Positions 1 through 13,739 of a stretch of DNA of 64,000 bases are shown in pieces. The notes under the pieces were generated by a model, which worked only from the letters and a program-made list of their open reading frames with translations, was not told the DNA's origin and did not search any database. Source of the DNA: Certhia americana (taxonomy: Eukaryota > Chordata > Aves > Passeriformes > Certhiidae); NCBI GenBank assembly GCA_018697195.1, contig CM031878.1:67449331-67513330 (forward strand). Direction: 5' to 3'. Every line of letters begins with the position of its first letter. Within the stretch, counting starts at the first letter, position 1. The position numbers and the translations under genes are program-made.

Positions 1-1578
1 TACTTGCTGACACAGTAAGTCAACCTACTGAATCAGGATGTCTAGATTATAAATAGCTAGGGACATCAACTATTTTCGTCGAGTCACAAAATAATATTGT
101 TTTTTCTTGATGTTCAGACTATCATGTTTGTAGGCTAGTGGATATGTATGTACTGGAAACCATCTTTTCTGCATCTTCTTTTCTAAAATAGCATTATGTG
201 ATCATTTTTTATTTGTTGCTAGAGTTAAGCTTACCTTCAGTAGGAAGGTAAGAAACACATTTTTAAAAATTCAGATATGTTCCTTTTCCAGAAAGAGTGG
301 TTGGCAGACTAGAAAAAATAATTGTCTTGCCATATGACCCAGAAAGCACATCTAGTTCCAGTACAAGCCATCATGACAGAGAAATCCCAAGTGCTTTCTT
401 GGAACTCTGTGGCATTAATGCAACTGTGTAACCATATATTTGACTGTCTTCTCAGTGTGGTCTGTATGTCCTGGACTTCAGCAGTCTTTTTCATCTCAAA
501 TATAGGGTGGGACAATATTCACAACAAGGGGGCTTAAGATATGCATTTGTGGAATTTTTGGTGCTAAGGAGATTTCAGCAATCTGCCCCTGGAAAACACA
601 CAGCCTTTTGACAGTTTTCTCCTGGTTAACCACTTCGTGCTATTTTAAGCCTTTAAAAGTTTTCTGAGCACCAGTCGCAAAATAACATTCAGCCTATCCA
701 AATAACTGTGTGTTATGGTTCCACATTCCAGATTATGAATCAACTCCCATCTGAATGGGCGATGCTCTTGGCAGACTTTGACTTACCCCCAGAAGTTTAC
801 ATTCTGAATATAGATTTCCACAAGCCTCCCAGGTAGCATGAACACAGGCAACTTCTGTTTGTATTTAAAAGCTGCAGTCTCCTCTTCCCCTCACTAAATC
901 ATGCACAAAAAGTTAACATAAGTCAAAAGACTAGAAAATGACATCATGTTTTGTGTCATTTATTATATAAAATAGATTATACGTATAAATTTCTCCACTG
1001 AGTTTGTCCAATATCAAAACATTTAAAATTGAAATTACATAGAATATGGACAGTTTATCCAAGCCCAGTAACACACACACATCCCCCCCAAATAAAAAGG
1101 ACCAGAAAAGAATAATAAAGTTGAAGTAAATAATTTTCTCTCAACAATCTTTTAAAAAATCCACCTAATTTTCTATTTTTTTATTATGGCTTTCTTCTGA
1201 AACTCAAATACAATGTGTTATATGTAGAATAATAATACTGAAAAATCTTTATATTTGGAGAAAACAGACAAAAAAAAATTTACAAATATCAATTATTTCC
1301 TTTCTAACCATATAAAAATTGACAATTACATTCAATGTTTTCATTTGAGGTACAGACCACACTTCGTAATTTTACTTCACTGGAAACTAAAACCCTTAAG
1401 TTCCTATTAATTAAAATGTAAGCAATTTTAAAAGAATTCTAATAATCACACTTGTGGTCTTTGTTATGTGTTATGGACTTTGTTATTTCCTATAACTGCA
1501 ATATTACAGAATCATTCTCTTTGTTCTGCAGACTGATATACATACTTTTAGATAAAAGCCTACTTTTCAATGCCCAGT
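1..1578. other. AT-rich unique sequence, no gene seen
   Basis: I see no supported gene, RNA gene or recognisable repeat here. The open frames at about 309-537 overlap on both strands, have no coding character and no good splice boundaries. A short CA run followed by a C-run sits near 1070-1090. Confidence 0.6.
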
Positions 1579-2148
1579 TGTATTGTTTTTGGCTGGAGTG
1601 GAGTTCATTTGGTCTGGTATGGGGCTGTGTTTTGGATTTGTGCTGAACACAGGGTGGATAATACAGAGTTGTGTTTGTTATTGCTGAGCTGGGCTTACAC
1701 AGAGCCAAGGCCTTTGCTGCTGTTTGTACTTCCATGCTGGTGAGGGATTTGGGGGTGCATGGAAGGTTGTGAGGAGACACAGCTGGGACAGGTGACTCCA
1801 ACTGACCAAAGGGATATTCCAGACCATGTGACATCCTGCTCAGTACATAAAGCTGGGGGAAGAAGGAGGAAAGGGGAGAAAGGGGGGAAATGATAGCCGA
1901 GTACGTGCTACACCTGTTGGGGCCCTGCTCTCCTGCACTCCTCATGCTCACCATGCCTGCTGCCCATGAGAAGTGGTGAATGAATTCCTTGTTTTGCTGT
2001 GATTGTGTACGTGGATTTTGTTTTCCCTATTAAACTGTGTATATCTCAGCTCAGGAGTTTTCCAGCTTCTACCCTTCCCCCAATCCTGTTGGTGAGGGAT
2101 GAACGAGTGGCTGCCTGGGTGGCTGCTGGCTGGGGTCAAACCATGACA
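1579..2148 (+). mobile_element. Solo LTR of an endogenous retrovirus, avian ERVL-like family, copy 1
   Basis: This is a complete-looking long terminal repeat with no internal retroviral sequence beside it, so it is read as a solo LTR left by recombination between two LTRs. It begins TG, followed by a GGCTGGAGTGGAGTTCA-type segment, and ends near GGGGTCAAACCATGACA, as in a common avian LTR family. Inside are a TATA-like TACATAAA at 1844-1851 and a polyadenylation signal ATTAAA at 2029-2034, in the expected U3-R-U5 order for the plus strand. A second copy lies at 31187-31760; about 248 bases (1621-1868) match it with only about four differences. No clear target-site duplication was found. The overlapping frames at 1490-1954 and 1948-2196 are artefacts of this repeat. 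Family assignment is from memory of avian repeats. Confidence 0.8.
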
Positions 2149-5100
2149 GATGTATTCTCTAGTTTATCAACTCTGTTATTCCTATTACACATATGATTTG
2201 GAGGATAATGACATACATATGAGAAATCAGAACTCATCAATTGCTCACACATTGAATTTTATGCACACAAAAATGAGATGCTAAAAAGTAATTGGTATGT
2301 ATTTGCAGAAGTTATTCAACACATGACCTAAGTTATGAAAACTGTGCAGAAGCGTTCCAGAGCTTGCTTGTTTATGGCTGTTAACAGGTATGAAGATTGT
2401 AGCTCATGCTGAGGATATATAGCACAATTCCTGCTTTTTTTCATGGCAAAAGAGTTTCCCTGACAACTGCCCTTGAAAACAGCAAGAAACAGACAAACTT
2501 CTAGTTGATAGTTCCCTGGTAATGAATAAAGAAAAATTCAGAACGCAAATTATTTTTAATCAATTTATTCAATACCAGTGCTTGGAAATATATTCAATGA
2601 TTCTTATACATTAAAGTGAAGGAAGAAAGTATTGTATTCTTCCCTGTATATTAAGGAGTCAAATTTATTCACCATCTAGTTAATTTCTCTATCCTTCCAG
2701 CTCTTTCTGCCCTCTCACTTCAGCTAAGACATATTTCAGACTCAATAGCTATTTCAGTAAAAAAATATTTTTTCACAGAATTCTTGATATACTGTGCAAT
2801 GTCTGCTTAGAGCAGACATATAATAAGAAAGGTGAAAGTAAAGGAAGTAAGCATATGTAATTGCATTGATATTCACAGTCAACTTCTATTGCTAACATTT
2901 TGGTTTAATATTTATGTTGGAGGACAATTCAGTACTGATGAAAGTGTGACATGATATCTGTCCAGCCTCACTCTGCTGGTTACAGAGAATTTACTTTCTC
3001 TGTGAAATTACTTTTACCACAGATCCAATCAGACCCCCACAAGTTTTGAGGACTCCGCTCAAGACCAGGATGATGATCACACACAACAAACACTTCTCTT
3101 GAATACTCTGCAAGGTTCTGCTTTACTGATCCAGCCTAGGAGTGGGGTGTTGGAGAAGAGGAAAATGAAGTGTTTTCATTTTAAAGTGGTTTCACATGCA
3201 TTAAAAATCTACCTAGAAAACTCACATTTATGCTATTCAGATAATAAAATATTCAGCTTTCCCAACACAAAATTGTAGTAAACCTGAGAATGGGATTATT
3301 GCACTGCCATTTCACTCAACTCACATTTCATTCAATTACAATTATTTTTATGCTGGCAGAAACATGGAAGATTGACAGCTTAGTAATTTACAGGAGGTGG
3401 AGGGCAGAATAGTACTATTGTACGTCATGGCAAAAGATGATTTAAGTTCAAGAAATATTGCTCAGTCCTAAGGGGCTTTTTTTTGGGTTGGATTTTTTTT
3501 GGTTTGGGTTTTTGGTTGGTTGGTTGGTTTGTTGTGGTGTTTTTGTTTTGTGTGTCTATAAGAAATGTAATTAAATAAAAGGTAAGTGAAAGCATCCCCT
3601 CAATCTCATTTAAGAGAGTCAAATTAGGGCTACAACATTAATCATCTTTTAAAGAATCAAATTCCGTTGATAGTCTATGAGCCCATCTTTGGTTTGGATC
3701 TCTTTCCTTGTACACTATTCTGACGGATTGATGTGAGTTAATATTTTTTGAATTAAAAAAAGACCAGACAATAAAGTTCCTGAAACATTTTGCCAGTCTT
3801 AAATTGATGGGTTTTCTCTGTTTTCCAGCAATTCACAATACCACACTGCCTCAATACAATTAGTTCAGTTAAAAGGCATTTTTCTTGCTATAAATGCTTC
3901 TCAAATGTGGAAATATCTGTAACTAAAACAAGATTATACATGATGGGAATTTATGGGTCAGTCTTACAGTATTGCAAATTGAGTTTAAAGAACCAGGCTT
4001 TCATAATTTTTAAAGGTCTTTCTGTAGAAAAAGAGATTTTCTGACTGAAATAATTCTCAATATCTGTATCCCAAAAACCAGCACCAGTACTAATAGAAGG
4101 AGTAAAAACTTTATCTATAAAGTCAAAACAGAAGACAATGTAAAAGACAATGGATCACTGCATCATCATTGGTGCAAGCAAGGTATTTTGAAAAGCCCAA
4201 CACAACCAACCAGTACATGTCAGTCATAACTGTCTCACATTTACCTGCCTCCAAAGTGATTCCTTGACAATTGGCTGGTTTTCTCTTGTATTCACTCTTA
4301 TAAATTCAAAATTTGTCAACATTACAAGAGACAAATACCGGTAATTCAAAAGCTATAAGTAATATAAATTAAGTTTCCTATAGTAAAGAACTGAGATCAT
4401 ATTGTAAAATTCCTATATATATATATAAAAACACCAACTCTATCATTTAGTGGCCAGGAAGAAGGAGGGTGGGAATAGAGTGACATTCCAAATAATAATG
4501 ACATGTGCTAGACATTCTGGTCCAAATTTTGGTATTTGAAGAGTGTAAAAGACTGCGCTGTTAGACTACATCTAACAGACAAGAAAATTGGGGAGACTGG
4601 GCAGGCAGAATTGATGTATTAACATCAGTTCAGGTGCAATTCTAAGCAGAAGATATTGCCTATTTTTTTCACATATATGTATATTCTTTTTTTTTTTTAA
4701 AGTGCTCCTATGAGAAGATCAGGTTAAAAAAATACACACCTTAATTGACAATACTTACAGGATCAAAGAACAGTGTTGGAAAACACACCTCCAGGGAGTT
4801 TTCTCTCTCTGGAATGAGAAGCAGGCCAGGCTGCTAGAAATGAGCTGGAAACTTGAAAGAAAAACCTAAACTGCAGTCTTCTACATAGGCAAGGCAGTTT
4901 TAGAAGCATTCCTGTGTTTTTCTAATACCTGGAGTATTTAGGCAAAATTAGCAGCTGAATTCAATTATTTTATTCCCCTGACTGCCCACTGTATAAGTTG
5001 GCTCATCTATGTGACAGATATTGGCAGCTGGATGCCTTTGTCTCAACACAGAATATATAAGACATAAAAACTTCACGCTCCAAGACACTCTCACTTGTGA

Positions 5101-5284
5101 CTGTCAAGATCTCATCTCCAAGAAGGTGAAACCCCACATTTGTTCCATGCTACAAAAGTTTAAGGCACGAGGTACATTTAGCTCATTGTAAATTCTGATT
5201 ATCAAATTAACCAAGGAAAAAAATAATAGAAATCAAATACATATAGAAAAATGAAAGGACAAGTTCAGATGACTGAAAACATCT
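2149..5284. other. AT-rich unique sequence
   Basis: No gene is supported. The stretch contains a T/G-rich simple tract at about 3478-3551, a short (TA)n at about 4412-4427 and a T-run near 4688-4699. The remainder shows no open frame or repeat I can recognise. Confidence 0.55.
3478..3551. repeat. T/G-rich simple repeat with (TTGG)n core
   Basis: A run of T-blocks separated by GG or GGG, with several consecutive TTGG units, reads as low-complexity DNA. The complementary strand gives a Lys/Pro/Asn-rich false open frame. Confidence 0.8.
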
Positions 5285-5650
5285 AGTTGAAGTGCCTTGA
5301 GGATGATTAGAGGGATGAAACACCACATTTATGAGAAAAGACCAAGGGAGTTGGAGCTGTTCAGATTAGAGAGAAGGCAGTTTCAGGGAGAACTTATGGC
5401 ACATGCCAGTAGCTACAAAGGGGTTTATAAAAAGATGGGGACAAACTTTTAGCAGGGCCTATAGTGATAGGACAAGGGGTAATATTTTAAACCAAAATAG
5501 GGTAGAAAATTAACAATGAGGGCCATGAAACACTGGCACAGGTTGCCAGAGAGGCATATTTAGGCTCCATTCCTGAAAATATTCATGTTTAAGTTGGACA
5601 GAACTCAGTGCAACCTGTATAGGGATGGATTCTTAAAATTATGTCCATGT
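5285..5650 (+). mobile_element. Degraded CR1 LINE fragment, plus strand
   Basis: The order of recognisable pieces is that of the 3' part of a CR1 element: a GAAAAGACCAAGGGAGTTGG-like block, then 'ataggacaaggggtaa', then 'cactggcacaggttgccagagagg', then 'gttggacagaact'. CR1 is the main LINE of birds and is usually 5'-truncated. This copy is heavily diverged, has lost the terminal octamer tail, and carries no usable open frame. Boundaries are approximate. Confidence 0.7.
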
Positions 5651-6249
5651 TACTTGTCATTATTATGTTGAGAAAGACATACATACATATACATACAACA
5701 GGAAAAGCTTAACTGAAATTACCTATTTATTTTTGGGATATTATTTAGACAAAATCAGTACATGGCAGCAACACAACAAATATGTCTAAATAATGCTGAT
5801 GTCCAATGATAGCATAACAGATTAAGAACAAGGTCTCATTTATTGCTCATAAAAACAAAGGGAAAGTATGTGCATCAGTCATCTCCTCCTACATTTATTT
5901 ATTACGAACTGATATTTTTAAAACTAACTATTTGTGGTATGCTTAACAGGTGAACAAATTGACAGCTGAATTTTATTCTCCTTAATTTGCATTAGAAATT
6001 AAATGTCACTGATTTTTGTTTGCATGGACCAGCTGTGTAGGAAATGATTCATCTTTTCATCAAACTGATCACTGATACAATTTTTCTTATTTTGGTGGAT
6101 ACAGATTTCGAGCACTTTGCATAAATATTCTGAATCTCAACAGAAACAGAGATGTGGGTTGTCTGAGGCACTGTACCATGTAGACTATTTATTTTCATAT
6201 GCTGAAAATGCCAATGCCATAAAATTATTGCCCATAAGTACACCAGGGC

Positions 6250-6362
6250 CCAAAAATAAAGGGAAAAAATAATTTTAAAACTCAAAAATAAAATTAAAAA
6301 AAAAACAAAAATAAAACTAACCAAAAACTAAATAAGCAAACAAAAACAAACAAAATAACCAA
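6250..6362. repeat. A-rich low-complexity tract
   Basis: Runs of A interrupted by single C, T or G bases cover about 110 bases. No retrogene body or LINE tail could be recognised next to it. Confidence 0.7.
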
Positions 6363-7097
6363 AGAGTTAATTCCAGTTTGATTTGCAAATATTTTATTAT
6401 TTTAGGTTATTTAGATTGCATTAGTATCTAAGCCACTTTGCCATCATGTTATTTTGTTTGGCATGTAGTCTTTCAGTGTGATCTCTAAACAAAGCAATTT
6501 TAAGGAAGATTACTTTAAGACTTTATAGGATGAAGATGCAAGCAACTGGAGAATATAAATACATAGCATTAGCAAGAGGAAAATATTCCAAGAAGAAGAA
6601 TGCATGCTGATCCTATGCACTGATCCTTGCTTTGTTGTTTACTCCTATTTTAAGAGCTGCATGAGGAGATGGTATTCAGAGTTTGGTTTTCAATGCACTT
6701 ATTGCCTGTGTTCCTTAACAGCCTTTCACATAGTGCAAAAGAATTCCCTCTTTCCTCTACAAATCCCAAGTGAATTGGCAGACAGATGATCAATGTCTCT
6801 AACCAGCTGTAAGTTATCTACAGATACTTTAATTTTTCATCCATGCTTGGGGTAATAATGGATATGCTAAAGCTGTTTTTTGGCCTGAAGAATAACCAGT
6901 TTATTCTGCTTCTCCAGAAAGACTTTGGAGATAAAAATTAATAGTATGTGTTTCCAATCTATACATTGTAGCCCAAAAATGGACCCACCAGATGAATTTG
7001 CTGACAGACCTCCATATGACTGCAGTTCTGTTTTGAGAATGTATTACTCTGCTCAGCTGTGATCAGTGTACTACACAGTCTGGGATGTAGACATAAC

Positions 7098-7143
7098 AGA
7101 AGAAGAAAAAAAAAAAAAAAAAAATTAAAAAAAATAAAAAAAG
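7098..7143. repeat. Poly(A)-rich tract
   Basis: The tract starts with AAG repeats and continues as interrupted A-runs. No retrogene body or target duplication was recognised next to it. Confidence 0.8.
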
Positions 7144-7507
7144 GAAGAAAGGTTGGGATGGTTGTTTGTGAGAATACAAGTTTGGAGCAGTGGACAGGAA
7201 AATTAAACCAGAACGGAAGAGGATATAAAAATCCCTGACTAAAGTTTATTCTGACACCTGAGTACCATGATATCTCCAAGAAACATTTGTTTTTAGATTC
7301 TAGCCCATCAAATATTTGGAGATTCCTTTTAATGAATGAGCCTTAATATTTTAACACTATCACAATCACTTCCCACCCACAAACACACCTCTAGATTCCC
7401 CACACTGACATCTTCTGTAAAAGCAAAACAGTTCCAAAAAGCAGAATCACGTTACTTTCTTGCTCTCCACCAAAAGGCTAGAAAGGAAGGAGTGTCATTT
7501 GCATGAC

Positions 7508-7551
7508 ATTCATGACCATTCATGGCCATTTCATGACCATTTTGCCATTAA
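7508..7551. repeat. Imperfect short tandem cluster of TTCATGACCA-like units
   Basis: Three related units (TTCATGACCA, TTCATGGCCA, TTCATGACCA) occur in direct orientation, separated by zero to two bases, and are followed by a CATT-containing remnant. Confidence 0.6.
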
Positions 7552-8687
7552 TAAGTATGACAAAAAACAATGAAGACAAATGTCAATGCCTCTAGAAGGA
7601 TTTGTGCAGGTGAAAAGAATCATGTGATTTCTGTTAATCTCTGTACCTGCCTTAGGGTATATTTCACATTAAGCTCCATGCTCTAATATTCCTTCATACC
7701 TTATTTTAATCCTGCAGAGCACATACATAATGCACTTTTATCTTCTACTTTTCTCATTCATATGAACATATGCATCTTTAGATTTTGGCAGTCCTTGAAA
7801 TGGGTTTATTTGAAAAAGACTTGCAGTTAATGACTTTAACCTTCCAAAACAAAATACACCACGTCTTCAAAATCTGAAGCGTTTTCTCTAACATTGACAA
7901 CTTCTGTTATTCAGACCAGTCATTCAAATAGATCTTAATTTTTTTAGATAAATAAAATTCAAAAATCCTCAAAAACTACCACAGACATGTATGCAATATA
8001 AAATTATACTGTTACTCTTCTGAAAGTCTTCTCTCTATATAAAAACCATTGACTTAGAGCAGCTTTTCCTTTAACACCAACATTGGTTCTTTCCAATATG
8101 TTGCCATTCACCATCAAAAAAAGAAACACTGAAACTATCTCAAATAAATTCTGACTTTAAGCCAGTAACAAGTTTCAAAATATAAGCACCTCCAATATTC
8201 AGGTGCAAATGAAACTATCAAATAAATTCAGAAAGATTGATGAATGAAGAAAAGGTAACATATATACTGTATTCAAAAGTGGATGGATCAAAAAGCTACC
8301 AGTTAAGACTAGAACATTTAAAAGGTGATATCAGTTTCAGATAACTCATGAAATTCTTGCAATTTATGCACAACTAGAGTACACAATTACAGTGATGTTA
8401 AGGCATAATTTTACCCCCTATACATCAATGAAACTTTAGTATTTTATCTTTCATCCAGTGTTTGTAGCATTCATGTCAAACTGAAGCAGGAGAACTTTAC
8501 CCAGAAATAATACAGGCATGTTCAGATCTGGTTTTGTTTTTACTGATGAAGTCTAGGAATCAAGGGTTAGCATAGCCTATAGCATGAAAATTAGAAGCAG
8601 TGCACTTTCTGAAGGAAATAGAAATTTTCCTTTGACTTAGGAAAAGAAAGGAAAAAGAAATTGGGCTAACCACATCAGCCAAAATAT

Positions 8688-8793
<106 letters not shown>

Positions 8794-8823
8794 AAAAGGC
8801 TGTTCTCCAACAGATTTTTCATT

Positions 8824-9223
8824 NNNNNNNNNNNNNNNNNNNNNNNNNNNNNNNNNNNNNNNNNNNNNNNNNNNNNNNNNNNNNNNNNNNNNNNNNNNNN
8901 NNNNNNNNNNNNNNNNNNNNNNNNNNNNNNNNNNNNNNNNNNNNNNNNNNNNNNNNNNNNNNNNNNNNNNNNNNNNNNNNNNNNNNNNNNNNNNNNNNNN
9001 NNNNNNNNNNNNNNNNNNNNNNNNNNNNNNNNNNNNNNNNNNNNNNNNNNNNNNNNNNNNNNNNNNNNNNNNNNNNNNNNNNNNNNNNNNNNNNNNNNNN
9101 NNNNNNNNNNNNNNNNNNNNNNNNNNNNNNNNNNNNNNNNNNNNNNNNNNNNNNNNNNNNNNNNNNNNNNNNNNNNNNNNNNNNNNNNNNNNNNNNNNNN
9201 NNNNNNNNNNNNNNNNNNNNNNN
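8824..9223. other. Assembly gap, 400 N
   Basis: Exactly 400 undetermined bases. The round number suggests either a fixed or an estimated gap size, so true length and content are unknown. Any frame reading through it is meaningless. Confidence 0.99.
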
Positions 9224-12200
9224 CTGCTTAAAATATAAAGCAGCATTCAGGAATGAAGAAAAAGGATAATGAAAGTAAGGGATATCCCTTATTAGATGTT
9301 TGCACAGTTTTTAAACTCTGGCCCCAAGCTTCTTTTCTTCCACCAAATTCAGTGGATTAGTGGCAAAAACTATCTACTTTTTGTAATCTCATGCATGCTT
9401 GCAAGTCCAGTTATTCATCTATGTTTCTGTTCTTGCACAGTAAACCACATTGCCATTTATAAAGGAGTCACAAAGCAATGACTTACCGTCCCTCCCATCA
9501 CTGTGTTTCAAGTTGTCTGCTGGTTATCTGATTTCCTTCTCCTCAGGCAGTATTTTTTCGAGAAAATCCTTCAAGGTTCAGAAGTTAGCATACAAATTAA
9601 AAAAATTAAAAAAAAAAAATAAAATTAAAAAAAAATTAAAAAAAAAAAAAAGGAGGAGAGGCTTTCAGGTCTATGAAAAAATGAGAGAGAAAAAGAAGCA
9701 TCATTTAACATTACAATGATCCTCTTTGTAAATAAGTGCAATGATTTTGAGTAGATGTTCATCTTTCTGAGAGCAAGTTTTCTTAAACACTTTTTCATTG
9801 CACTCTGGATGACCCACTGAAGTCTAGAATAAACCTGAGCTGTACTCTGGTACATCTGTCCTCATTTTCCAACATGTTTCTACTAGGGGACAAAGAAATG
9901 ATATATGCCTAATAGTATTTTAAATATATTTATTGGAACAGAATCTGATTCCCTTGCAGCATTTCACAGAGCCACTTTATCTCAACTCCTGGAAAAACAT
10001 GGTAAGAGCTAGGCCTGGGGCTGAAAGGCTATAAATGGCAAGTTTTTGTAGTAAAGCTCTCCTACAAACCTTCCATTCATTCCTGTTCCTATTACAGAGC
10101 ACCTGCTTTGAATCATCACCTCAAAGAGTGTAATCTTTTCCTCATTTTTTCTTCTTCCATTTTGCTTTAGCAAAATAAATTCAAAACTGAAGCCTGGAAA
10201 TCATGGGAAAAAAAATGAATATATTTCTTTCTAATTTCCCAATAAACTGGGATGCAGGGACTTCTTCCCCTGCTCAGAATCAGGTAGAGAGTGCCTTTGA
10301 AGTCCCGCACTCCTCACAATTTGCCTCTGATATATGGTTGTTTATACTCACTCAGGCAGGGGTCCTTGGAATAGTAATCATTGTGCTTTGCAATTCTCTG
10401 CAATGTTTTTGAGGAGAAAGATATAAATTTAAATGTCCTTCAGCAAATGAGTTATTTGGACTTTTTTGTTTTATGTCCAGACCTAGAGTGGTCTGCTGGA
10501 CAAAATGGGGAGCTGTTCCCTTAATCTTTGTATAGGTAACTAATTCTCCCTTACTGTGACATTTGTATATTCTCCCTTTCAGAATCATTCCTGCTCAAAT
10601 CCATCTGTCTGTCTCTTTGGTCCCCAAAGCCCCCTTATGTAATTTGCCAGGACAAATAGTCATAGGAAAAAGAAAAAAAAAAATTCCAACTGGAGACAAT
10701 TCTTTTTCGTCTAAACTACTGTATTTTTCAAGAAACTTACTGCGTATTTTCCAGAATATTTTTCTGAGAAATGTCTTTATGAAAGATATTTTTCTGGAAG
10801 ATACTTTTCCTTCATTGGAATCATTTTGTTTTTCTATATTAACTCAAAATACTCAAAATTACTATTCCTCAGGTCAGGCCAAAGGCCCAGTGTGTACCAA
10901 CAAATAGAAGTAAATTCAGAGCTGTAAAACCACAGATGTGAAAAGCAAGGCTAGCCTACGATAAAACATACATGAACAAAGAGCACAGGTGTTGGGAAGA
11001 TCAGAGTAACAAAATAGTCTTCCATGGCTATATTTAGCTACACCTTGTTGTCAGTTTAGCTAACCAGGTGGGAGCTGTACTCATGCAGCGGAAGGGAATG
11101 TACTGCAATGACACTGAAAACAGTTCAAGAGGCAGCAAAAAAGAGGATAAAAATCAATAGAAGAATAGAAGAATGTTGCAGATGAAGCTAAAAACTTAAA
11201 GATCAATCAAGCTCAATAGACATTGTTCAAATTAGTATTTTTTTATCATTGCATTAGCTTGCTGAAATCCAGGGGAAAACATTGAGAACTGTAAATTTCC
11301 AATGAAAACCAATCAGGGTTTCCTCAATCTCTCTGAAATTTCTCAGTAAGTCCCATTATTTCTGACATACATTTTTCAGGTCACATACAGAAATCCAAGC
11401 TCTATTTCACTCAGTGTATCTAGCTACATCCATATATGATATATGACTAATATCACCACTTCATGCTATATGAAAAAACCTTTTCCTTAAAAAATGGGCT
11501 ACTATATTGAACTCTGTTAAAAGAAAATTATTCCAAAAGTCAGAGAAAAAGTACTCAAATCATTCCAAGCCTAAATTATGGAAGTTACAGAATCATTACT
11601 CTCCTCAAAAGCATCCAAGCCTCTCAGCCAAGTCCTTTGTCAGTGATTTTATGTCGCCTTTACTACCACTGTGAAGCAACAGGACCTTGGAGTATAGCAT
11701 CATTACCTATCTGAGGAACAGATGAAGAATGTAGCCTTTCCTTATGAGAGCAAGCCTGACTTACATATAATATTAATATTCAAACCACAACCATGAGAAG
11801 CCTCTGAAGAAAATATTTTACTCCTTGAAGGTCAACAAGGCCAAAGAACTTCAGGGGACAAATAATTTCACAGGAGAATCAATTGTTGAGGTAGACATAA
11901 CAGAATAAAACTACTGATATAGCCCTTTGTTTAACCTTTCCAAGCACTTCGGAAATCTCTGCAATTCTTTCTGTCTGTGACAGATTTTATGTGCAGATAT
12001 GAGTAGCCAAATTCTTCAGTAATTCCAGACACTGAAGTCTCTAGATATTTAAAATTATTAGTAATTGTTAATATATATTTCAGTTATTTTACTCAATTCT
12101 GCAGCCAGAATTTTATTGGCTTTACTGTCTCATTCAGACAAATTAAATACTACCCTTTATTACTAGTAAAGAATCTTATTATTTTCTTACAAACATTGAA

Positions 12201-13511
12201 TTAAAAGTGAAGGAATTGTAATGAATAGCTCTTTCTACGGTTCGGAAAATGCCTCTCACAATAACTTCACAATAGATAATTTCTTGAATATTGGTACTTG
12301 AGCATATAACCTACAATCTTTGGTATACTTTTCCCAGTGATTTCAGAAATAGTTTTTGGATACTGCTATAGAAAAGACAGAGCATACTTACTAGCAAACA
12401 CCTAAATACTACTGTAATTCTTCTGTTCCAGCTTTGGTTATATCCCCATTTTAGCAATAGATATATAAAATTACAAACTGCTCATCTGAACACGCTTCTC
12501 TTACTTTTCTCTCTCAGCTGATCTACTACTGCTACTGCTCCTAGCTTTCACTTTCTGAGCATTAGCCATTCATGGCTTTATGCACCGGTAAAACTATTGT
12601 TCTTTAGTACTTCAAGACTTTAAAAATACCACTGCAATGAAACTAGTCCTTTGGAACATATTAAGGGTAATATGTAGCCATCTGGGAAGGAACTTCTAAC
12701 TTATGTACTGTCTTATTTGCATAAATCAAAAACTAAACCACTCTTGCCTCACAGCATTATTTTTACAATCGGTGAAAGAGATACAAGAGAATACATTAGC
12801 TATATCTTCAGATTATAAAGCAAAAGCATCAAGAAATCCTGCATGGAAACACAGGAATAAGCATGAAGGAATATATTTCAGTCAAAAAGCTGAGTTGCTT
12901 TTTTAAAATATTAAGTTCTTGGTGGGAGAGAGGAATTAACATTTAAGCCATAACAACTTTAAATGATCTTCTATAAAGCTGAAGACAGGATTACAGTATT
13001 TCTCTAGGCTGTGAAAAATAGTCATAAAGGGAAAATATTTTCAAACAATATTAAAATTTAAAATTAAAATTAATTTTTGGTGACCTGGGTCCAGCTATAC
13101 TCAAAACAAAAGCTACAAGATAGCATACAATACAAGTAATGCCATTGGAGTGGACTTATTGCAAAATTAATAACAATAAATTAAAACTATGTACAGAAAG
13201 AGACCATGCCACTACATATTTATTTCAGATCACATATTCTAATATTCTTGAAGACTTGAAGGAACAAACATGCCACAGCTAAGATGGCATCACAAATGAA
13301 AAATAGAAGTGAGTTTAAAAAGGATATTGCAAATAACGAATAAAGAGATTCTAATCCACAAAATAAATCACTTATTGAAAATCAATTTAGAAGTGTTTCC
13401 CATCATCAAAAAGACAAAAAAAAAGTGATGAAACAATGAAAGATATATAATTGTCCCATGAAAATAAATGTAGGAATCTTAAAAAGCAGAAAAGAGCTTT
13501 AGCAGAAATAC
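9224..13511. other. AT-rich unique sequence, no gene supported
   Basis: There is an interrupted poly(A) tract at 9595-9651 and otherwise no recognisable repeat. A strong pyrimidine tract plus AG lies at about 12500-12523, followed by a moderate donor (ACCG then GTAAAA) near 12590; this could be a cryptic exon but has no coding character. Confidence 0.5.
9595..9651. repeat. Interrupted poly(A) tract
   Basis: A-runs of varying length are separated by TT or T. It produces a Lys-rich false frame on the plus strand. Confidence 0.85.
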
Positions 13512-13718
13512 ATTGTTGGCTGGTGTCAACTGCGACAGCTTTTCCCAGCAGTATATGATTCTTTCTGATGCCTTCAACAAATGTTCATGGTTTTGTTTTC
13601 CACAGACTTGTGTACTTAACAGCGCACTTTGTAATTCTTCATCTTCTAACATTTTAGCTATAACCGATATCATTAAAGGTGAGACTTTAAGGACTATTTT
13701 CTTGAGTATTTTCACCTC
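13512..13718 (-). CDS. Candidate internal exon or exon remnant, unrecognised protein
   Basis: On the minus strand this 207-base stretch is fully open (69 codons) and much more protein-like than its surroundings. It mixes charged and hydrophobic residues in a helix-like pattern, with a segment reading KMLEDEELQSALLSTQ and a later HEHLLKASERIIYCWEKL. It keeps CpG codons, which is unusual in this AT-rich DNA. Upstream is a pyrimidine-rich TTATTCCTTCTCTGAG that could serve as acceptor. The donor would be AACAAT then GTATTT at 13511-13510, which is weak. The frame stays open upstream to about 13757 and downstream to 13479. Against it, the plus strand also has a good splice pair here (TTTTGTTTTCCACAG ending at 13605; AAAG then GTGAGA at 13679), so the strand is uncertain. 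I do not recognise the protein. It may be a real exon, an exon of a decayed gene, or chance. Confidence 0.3.
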
Positions 13719-13739
13719 CTCAGAGAAGGAATAACTTAT

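Noticed and set aside
12500..12592. Exon-like segment after a superb pyrimidine tract
   Set aside because: Two of three frames are closed, the donor is moderate and the peptide is low-complexity Thr/Ser; treated as cryptic.
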